From: Augochlora pura
Taxonomy: Eukaryota > Arthropoda > Insecta > Hymenoptera > Halictidae
NCBI RefSeq assembly: GCF_028453695.1
Contig: NC_135781.1
Span: 1,798,001 to 1,862,000, forward strand
Direction of reading: 5' to 3'
Length of the DNA stretch: 64,000 nucleotides
This document shows positions 41,301 through 50,300 of the stretch, piece after piece. How positions within the stretch are numbered: position 1 is the stretch's first letter; every line of letters starts with the position of its first letter. The notes beneath the pieces are model-generated. The model was given only the letters and a program-made list of their open reading frames with translations, was not told where the DNA came from and searched no databases. The position numbers and the translations under genes are program-made.

Positions 41301-44300
41301 GTTGTTTTCGGGTGTTAGTTATAATTAATAAACAATTTTTCAATGATTCTTTATTGGTATAAATAATCTTAACTAGTTTCAGTCATTATTTATTGTTCAC
41401 CGAAACGATTCATTAGCATCGATTGTGGAAAACGTGATTTACCTACTAAAAAGATCGTTCTTAAATCCGAATTACATAGAATGATGACCTCAGATATACA
41501 TATGTACGTACATGTACGTATATGTATGTGTATATGTGTACAGGATATCGAAGAAATAAATCGTGGCCACTCGGAGCGCGTAATATCGAACCGTTGCGAA
41601 ACGAATCGTTTCGAGGCGCTGTCGGAACGCGAGCAAACACACGGTGAGCGAGCGGTTTTGCGTGTATCTGTTCCGCGATACAAAGTAATAAATATTACGT
41701 GCGGGGCTACGCCGCTGCCGGCGCCTGCCCCAGATTGCCGGTTTCAAATATTACTTTCCGAATTCTTGCTTCCTGCTCGTTCACGTTCTCCGACGCCGTA
41801 ATGCTGAGTAATTAGTAGCGACGCGGATTTTATGCGTTTATGGCGAAATTACGCGAGGAGAATGCGAAATAGAGCAAGCAGAATGTGAAATAGAGCAAGC
41901 ATAATTTCGAATAGAGCAAGAAGAACGCAAAATTGCACCAAAAGAGACAGAATTCAAAATTGTGAAAGCAGAATATGAAATAGAGCAAGAAGAATACAAA
42001 ATAGAGCAAGCATAATTTAGAATAGAGTGAGGAGAAGGCAAAATTGCAGCAAAAGAGACAGAATTCAAAATTGTGAAAGCAGGATACAAAATAGAGCAAG
42101 CAGAATGTAAAATAGAGCAAGCAGGGCGCTATATATCGCAAGAAAAATGAAATATAGAGCAAGCAGAAGACAATATAGCGCTATCAAAACACAATATAGA
42201 GCAAGAACATGCAATGTAGCGCTATCAAAACGCTATATAGAGCAAGTAGAACGCGAAATAGCTATATCAAAACGGAATATAGAGCAAGCAAAATACAAAA
42301 TGGCACAAATAGAACCCAACATAATTCAAGCAAAACACGAAATAAAATCCCTGCCAACTTGAAAAACCATCTCGCACTGTTTTCTCAGCGTCGGCTCGTC
42401 CAACAGAAGAACTGTCTTATCCTCCTCCAACTTCTGGTTCCTCTGATCCACGCGCTGGACGTTTTTACTTTGCGCAAAGATCCGCGGATTAATTCGTGAC
42501 AAATGTGTGTTTGGAAAGAACGCGCTAAATTCCGGCGAAAACAGACGCATTTTTGCGCGCGAAATTTTTCCTACGCCGGCGGTAACATCAATTACAGTCC
42601 TCTCTCTCTCTCTCTCTCTCTCGCTCTCGCTCTCTCTCGCTCCATGTATATTTCTTTGCTACTGCGCAAAAGGTAAATGGCGAATAAGATTGCCGTTGTC
42701 GCTGGAAAACACTGTGCGTTTGTTATATGTCGCGTACGATCCGCAAGTTTACTGAATATTTTTATAGTTATTGGGTAGACCGTGTTGTTGGAAGATGAAA
42801 AATGTTCGTAGCGAATGAAACATTGCAAAAATACGTTCGGAGGAAGATGGATGTAGTGGAATTGAGGGGACAATTTATGGACGTAAGGGAATTTTTCTGG
42901 TTGAATGATGTTGCAGATTTAAATTAATAATGGGGTTAGTAGATTGATATTTGGGTTCGTAAATTAATATTAGGGTCACTAAATTAATATTAGATTAATA
43001 TTAGGGCCATTAAATTAATATACTAGGGTTATTAGATTAATATTAGAGCCACTTAATTATTATTAGATTCATATTAGGGCCGCTAAATTTTTCTTAAAAA
43101 ATTGAAAAATAGAAAGATATAAAATCAATTATTTGAAAATATTTTTTTTGAATTTGAATTTGCTTTTTTGTCGCGCGACAAATGAGGAAACTATTTCGAA
43201 AACCGTTCGCCGGACTTATTCTTCCGCCTGGCGCAGGTGACAAATTGAGATCTAAGCAAGACCGAGGAAATGGCAATTTTTCATGTTGTTTTTTTTTCCG
43301 GCTCGGGACACCTCGGGCCCGCTCGAAAACCTAGAAACGCGCCGCACAGGAAGCGGGATGATAAATCAATGTCGACCGAGAGAGCCGCCTTAACGAAAAG
43401 TCTTTTTCACTTAAACAGCGCGCGCGCGCGCCGCGGCGGCGACGTGTATTTTCCATTCTACTCCCCCTTATCCTTCCTCGGTTGGTTAACTTTACCGCGC
43501 GACAGAACCCTTTTATCTGCGAACGGGCCTGTACGGAATTCTACCCTCGACGACGGCACGGTTTCTTGTTTATAGAAGTAAATTGTTTAGGGTAGTACGA
43601 TCACGTGGTATTTAAACGTTTTTGATTGAATTTATAAATGTGTAAGGTGATTTATTGTTAACTTGAATTTCTATTTTTATAAAAATTGAAGAAACTATAA
43701 CGATATTAACAATATCCTCCTATATATTATTAACCTCTTGGCTCAAAAGTTAACACTGTTAATATATTTATATAATACTTTTAATATATTTATACACTTA
43801 TAACAAATTCGCATTGGAATCGTTTAAACAAACGAAACTCAATATTAACGAGCAACTAAAATTGTAAAAGCAACAACAGTCTACAAAAGCAATTATATTT
43901 TGCAAAATTAACTGTAATTTATTAAAACGGCAACTATAATTTATTAAACAAAGCAACTATATTTTGCAAAAGCAGCGAAAGCTGCAAAAGCAACGACAGT
44001 TTACAAAAGCAATCATAGTCTACAAAATCAACTATAATTTATAAACAAATAACCGTAATTTATTAAACAAGCAACTATATTTTGCAAAATTAGCGAAAGC
44101 TGCAAAAGCAACAATATATAATTAATGTCGTCGCCCTCCTTATCCTAATTAAGCGAATCGTCCCAGCGCCGCAGTTTATAGCAGTTAACCCTTTAACAAA
44201 ATTAGAACGACTTCGATAACCGAGTTAACAACGGCGAAAATGTTTACGACGCTGAAATGTTTTCAGTTTGTCGCGACAGTCCATTGTGCTCGTCGTCGTA

Positions 44301-47300
44301 AACTGTTTTCAGCGAGGTTTCAGGTTCTAATCACGGGGTTAGCTTTAAAGCCCCCCACTCCGCCAGCACGACCGCCCCACCCCCTTCCGTGTGTACGCGC
44401 GTGCATACAAGCCCCCGGGGCGCCGGGGGTTTAAGATTCATTAATAAAGAGGGGGGACAGCGTAGGTAAACTCGTTCGTAGCCGGCGATTAATCACGTCA
44501 GTGACGCGGCCGGCCTTTATGGAGCTGTTAAACGCGACCGCGAAGATAACGCGAGGGGTGGGGGCAGGAGGGTTGGTTGGTGGGATTTTAAAAGCCGTGC
44601 GCGCCTCCTTCAACCCTTTGCGGTCGAGCGACGACTACGAGGCGCTTGGCGAACGTTATCACAACGCGTTTCGAAATCATTTTTATCGAGTACACTTTTT
44701 TAAGACTTGAAAGTTTGTTAAATTGTTGAGAACCTGTTAATTGTTGCGCGAGTTGCAAAATTCAATTTTGTAATGATTTATATTATAATGGTTAATTTTG
44801 TAACGTGTAAAATTGCTAATGTTGCAAAATTCGAGTTTGTAATGTTTAAAATTCACCGGTTGCAAAATTCAATTCTATAGCGTGCAATCTCGCGCCACTG
44901 TCACACACTCTACTTTCTACCATATTCAAAACCCCATGGATCTTTATCCAAACGCCTACAAACAAGCCTGTCGAATACAAACCGCACGGAATCTGAATAA
45001 ACAGATCTCTCTAGACAATCGCATCAATTAGACAGCTGTCACTCAAGGATATACAGTAAAAATAATATAACATCTTCTCCAGTAAGTCTGTCGCATACCG
45101 CACTCTTCTCAGCTTTCTATACGATGTAGAAATAAAACGAAGCACGGTTGCTCTGCTATGCGTAACTCGGAAGATAATCGTCGCTGTTGTTGTATTGTAA
45201 CAAGCAGCTTGGACAACTTACGCCGAGCACACCACGTGCGTTCACCGCATGCCGCGCCGTGGATGGCTCTTCCTACCGATATTCGTACCCTTAATACGCA
45301 CGATGCATCCACGTTCTAATTGCATTCCGTAGCTGCATGCCAATGCATTAGATGCGTGTTTCTACGCCGATGCTACCAACCTGACACCGCCGCCGGGCTC
45401 AGAAGATCGCTGCGGACCATTCCTGTGCAGACCCACGGCGATTTTTCATTAATTTTTTAATTATTTAATCGCGGCAATTGTTACAATGCTTTGGAAAAGT
45501 TTTTTGGTTATATTGTAAATTAATTAGGGACGTTGTTGTTTAATTGTTAAGATCGCTGTTATGGTTGCAATTTTTATTGATGGGGTTCTGATTGATTTTA
45601 GATGTTTTGTTAATCCTTTATTTGTTGTTATTGTTGGTTTGTTTGGCATTTGTTGTTATTGTTGTTTTGTTTATTATTTGTTGTTATTATTGTTATTTTG
45701 TTTATTATTCATTATTTATTTCACTTATTACTGAGCCTACTATTTATTACACTTATCGTTCATTATTATTTTATTTCATTTATTACCATTTATATATATA
45801 TATATATTTAAACAATCTATTTCTCGCAATTCTGTCGCGTGCACGCGAGCAACGCTTATTCCGCGTTCTAACGCGATTCTTTTTTCTATTCTGCCGCCTT
45901 CCGGCCGGGTTTTCTACGATCTTCACATTCTCCGTCTAATTTCTTTCTCTCTTTATTCTCTCGTCTCTCTCTCTCTGTTTTCTGTGTTCTCTTTTATAAC
46001 AAATTTCGCCGATTTTTCGACGGGAACGCGACCTCGGAACGAGAGACGCTCGCGCGAAATCGGTTTCGATTCGGTTCGGTTCGCCGCAGCTGACCACAGC
46101 TGGGACCGGGAGATCCGTGATCCATTGATCCCCCTGATCGATGGATCACGGATACAACAATCGCACGAAATCCTGGCGAGCGGATCGATGCGCGATTCAG
46201 GAGCGTTTTGACGATTGAGAGCGCATCCGTCGCGATGGAGCATCGATCGCGAGATAATATCGCCTTGGCGAATAAATTCGTTTATTTATAACAACTTGCG
46301 TATTAATCAGCAAAGTAAGGATGCTATTTGAAACCTCTATTCTTGCTCTAGAGAACGGCTATATTCGTTTTTTTTTAATAAAATAATTATTATTAATTTT
46401 CCAAGCTTAGAAGCGCTTCTAAGCTTAAAAAATTATTAATATACAATGTTATTAAAAAAAGCGAATATAACGGTTTTGTAGAGCAGAAAGAACACTTTCG
46501 ATTAGCCTACTCGCTTCGTTGTTTAATAAACCAAGTATTGTAAAATAAAAAGAAAAGCTACGATATTGTTAACTTTACTCGGAAAACAGTTTCGTAGAAT
46601 GAAATCTTTCGAGCAGCCTCTTCGCTGCGATAATTATTACAAAAATTGTTGTAAAATGATAAATTAACATATTTATTCGTTAATGCGATATCGCCGGGAT
46701 ACTTCGTTGGTCGAGATTCTCGCGCGCGAGTTGAGATGTTAGGCGAGCAACCGGTGGACGAACGCGCGTGCCGTGATTTATTGGCCGCGCCGCTCGCCCG
46801 GCCGCCACTGTCTCGAGTGCGTTGTCGGTGTCCCATCGCGATGCTTGTTGGACGTACTGTTACACGGGTTTCACATGCACCTGTGGAATAGCACCGTAAT
46901 TCAAACTTAGCCGGGCATCATTTATTCCGAGAGCGGACTCTTCGTTTGCCGGACGAATGGCAAAAAGTTTGGAACGTTTGAGATTGGCGAGGATTTTCGG
47001 GCCTTTGGTATGGATTTGTCAGATGGATTTGGTAGAGGGTTTTGATGGACCGGTTACTGTGTGGAGACTAGAGCTCTGTCAATCTTTCTAGAGCTCTGTC
47101 AATCTTTCTAGAGCACTGTCAATCTTTCTAGAGCACTGTCAATCTTTCTAGAGCACTGTCAATCTTTCTAGAGCTCTGTCAATCTGTCTAGAGCTCCGTC
47201 AATCTTTCTAGAGCTCTTCCAATCTTCACTGATATCTGTCAATATTTGTAAAGGCTTGTCAACCTTCATTGACATCTGCCAATTTTTATAGGAATCTGTC

Positions 47301-50300
47301 AAACTTCATTGACATTTTTCAACGTTTCTAGAGCTCTGCCAGCCTTTCTAGAGCTCTGTCAATCTTCAGTGACACCTGTCAATACTTTTAAAGGTTGTCT
47401 ACCTTTATAGGGATCTGTCAAGCTTCATTGACATTTGTCAATTTTTCTAGAGCTCTGTCAACCGTGTCTAACACCTGTAAACCTTAGCAAAGGCCTGTAA
47501 ATCATCACCAAAATCCTCCAATCTCAAATAAAGAAAATTTGTTAACAATAAGTTTTTAGCTTTTATTGCCATAGACTTTGTCTGAAAGACCAAATGTGCG
47601 TTCACGGTGCATGTGAAACGTCAGTGACCGCCTCGTCTCGAGTGACTGCAGAACGCAACGTAATCGACTGGCTCTAACTTTCCGACTTATGCGAGAATGG
47701 GAGGCGTGTGGTGTGGTTGATTCTTGTGATCAGAGTTTTCCTTTCTTTTCTTTTCTGTGTGTGTGCGCGAGTGAAAATGAGCCTAGCCGCGAATCGAGGA
47801 TGAAAGATCGTCAGGGGTGGTGGGGGGCGAGAGGGCGTCCGAAAGATTAGGATCGCGAAGAACGCAGCAGTATTTAAGAGGCTGCTGTGTATCCCCCCCC
47901 CTGCCGCCCCGGTGTCTTTCATCCCTCGCGGCTAATTGAGCGGATCCGCCTGTCCGTTACCGTGACTAATCGCCTCCTTTCTGTGTTTCTTTCCTCGGGG
48001 GATCTTCCGGAACACCCCGAATCCAGGGTCGTACTTCAATTGCATCATGTTCATGGTGGCGAGCAGCGTGGTGCTGACGGTGATGGTGCTCAACTTTCAT
48101 CACAGGTCGCCCGACCGATACGTGATGCCACAATGGGTAAGCAGATCCTATGATTTTTTTTATAATAGTGACGCTGTGTTCGTGCAGATCCGTATTATAC
48201 TAATTCATAAGTGTTACAATTGAAAAAAAAAATTGAGTATAAAATTGAGTATAGCAATTAATGAGTACAGAAAGTAATAATTATAGCAAATAATAGGTAT
48301 AGCAACTAACGAGTATAGCAAAAAAACAATTATAGCAACTATAGCAAATAACGAATATAGCAAGTTACAAGTGCATTGTAAAGAGTATACTAATTAATAA
48401 TTATAGCAACTAATAACTAATAAATATAGCAGCAAACGATTATACAAATTAACAAATATAGCAACTGACAACTAATAACTATAGCATCTAACGAGTACAA
48501 AGTATACCAAATACAGTGTGGTCTCGCATCATCACAATGAAAATTAGCATTAACAAATGACAATTAAAAATCGACATTAGCAAAAAAAAACAACTTCACA
48601 TCCCGATCCTCTTTATTACAATATTATTATAAAAATGTTAACACACGCGCACGGTTCGGGTAGAAAAGTATTCCAGTTTTTTTTCCCGCCATTTTTCACC
48701 GTCCGCAGGGAGGACGCAAGAAAAGGAGCGTATAAGGTTTCACGTCCCGCAGCCAGCTAATTAAATTTCCTCTCGCTAACATAACACGGCCGCGGGTTGC
48801 ACGTCAGAGCGGCGAAAGAGACTCGCCCCCGCGTCGGCAGAAATTGAATACATTCGTTGATAGAGAGAGAGAGCGGAAACTTGTGATACGTAATGAGATA
48901 TGTAACTGCGATTTCCTCCACGCGACCGAGAGGACGAGAGAGCTACGCGCGCGAATTAATTCGCGCCCGTTTGATACCGTTTCACGGCGGGAAACCGTGG
49001 CGGCGATCATTTCGCGATTCCGATTCTAAACGCAGCGACGCCCCCGTTACGATCTCGGTGTTATGGATCTTAACCCTTTGAACTCGACACTAGAGTAAAT
49101 CCAGAATAAATCTGTAATAGCTTTTCTGTCCTATGCTATTTCTACTTTATAAATTAGTATATTTTATGTAATATAATTGAGTTTTCCAAATCCTAAGGTT
49201 TCTTAATAAATAAAAGGTTAATAATGTAAAAATTAACCTGACATAACCTCAACATTAAGATGTTATACAGCCACCCCGTTGCAGTCACCCATTCCAACAA
49301 CACCAATATTTTAATTAAACTAACACAATTAATTTATATTTTTGCATTTTTATATAGATAAAAACACTGTTCTTAAATTGGCTGCCGTGCTTGCTGCGCA
49401 TGAGCCGGCCGGGCAAAAAGATCACGAAGAAGAACATACTGATGAGCAACCGGATGAAGGACATGGAGCTGCAGGAGAGGAGTAGCAAAAGTTTGCTGGC
49501 AAACGTGTTAGATATCGACGACGATTTCCGTCACAAAAACAGCGCGGCGAATCCCCCATCCGGATACATAAGGTAACGGGTTGAAGCCTCTCTCACCCCC
49601 ACCCCACCCCCATCCACCATCCTCGTCTTGGTCCGGAGTTCTCCAGCTCTGCCGCGCGTTATAAAAAATTATAAAAATATCATATATTTTTCTCCGCGAT
49701 TTAATCGAAATTCTCAAAGCTCGGACACGAAATCGAACGTAAATGGAAATTTATGCGTGGCCGATAAACTATAATTTTGTTCGTTGTCTGTTCCATTTCG
49801 ACCAATTATAGGTCGGCGTTCGGCACACCGATATCCACGGGACGACCGGCGACAGTCGAAGACACGTCCGCGTCGTTACCTCTGAGCGGTATGCAAGAGG
49901 AGCTGCGAACGATCCTTAAGGAGCTGCGATTCATTACGGATCGTATGAAAAAGGCGGACGAGGGCGACGACGTAATTAGCGATTGGAAATTCGCCGCCAT
50001 GGTGGTGGACAGGTCCGACATTGTTTCATTAGAATTTTTCATCTGTTCGAAAGGTCCTGCGTTTATACAACGAAAAATGTTATCCAAGGATGATATTAAC
50101 AATATTTATTTCGTTAGATTGTATAATTTAATCCTTGAAATTATTTTTCGAATTTTTGAAGCTTCTGTCTTTTTTATGTGGTAATTAAAAATTATTTAGC
50201 GTTGCTGGTAAAATGGTAATATATTGGGGAAATGATTATTGTATTAATTATAGTAACAAAAATTATTGTCCCAAGTGTTAGTTAAAACTGGGAAACGAAG

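Larger units (their letters stand above)
22618..48026 (+). other. 25.4 kb intron between TM2 and TM3 exons
   Basis: The donor is gtaccg and the acceptor atccag. No second TM2-type exon was seen: I looked for codings of VAETMPATSDAVPLL-like sequence and for gaNgcNgtNcc patterns, and only the 22.6 kb exon matched. The interval holds MITE-like elements (22827-23485, 28295-28530, 29120-29425), tandem arrays (25055-25445, 35133-35425, 36581-36910, 39142-39402, 41855-42335, 47069-47500), CT tracts and a fold-back element (46341-46490). GC-rich stretches without identified genes lie near 26150-26500, 26690-27080, 31750-32270, 32500-33120, 34560-35000, 36050-36430, 37080-37620, 38400-39110, 40380-41060, 43150-43560 and 44200-44620. 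Confidence 0.85.
48137..49357 (+). other. Intron between TM3 and first loop exon
   Basis: A 1221-bp GT-AG intron (gtaagc ... tatatag). It contains a tandem array built on tatagcaactaat (48225-48520), a GC-rich patch at 48660-49040 without a recognisable gene, and a TTAACCCTTTGAACTCGA-started repeat at about 49073-49200 similar to the one at 55561. A gacataacct motif lies at 49240. Confidence 0.9.

Noticed and set aside
22618..48026. Second, mutually exclusive TM2 exon within the 25-kb intron
   Set aside because: Looked for SDAVPLL/SEAVPLI-type codings followed by G|gt, and for atgccNgcNac. None was found by eye. A profile search would be decisive.
47887..48153. 88-codon frame covering the TM3 exon in another phase
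   Set aside because: The TM3 peptide is in a different frame with proper splice phases. This frame gives an unrelated peptide.
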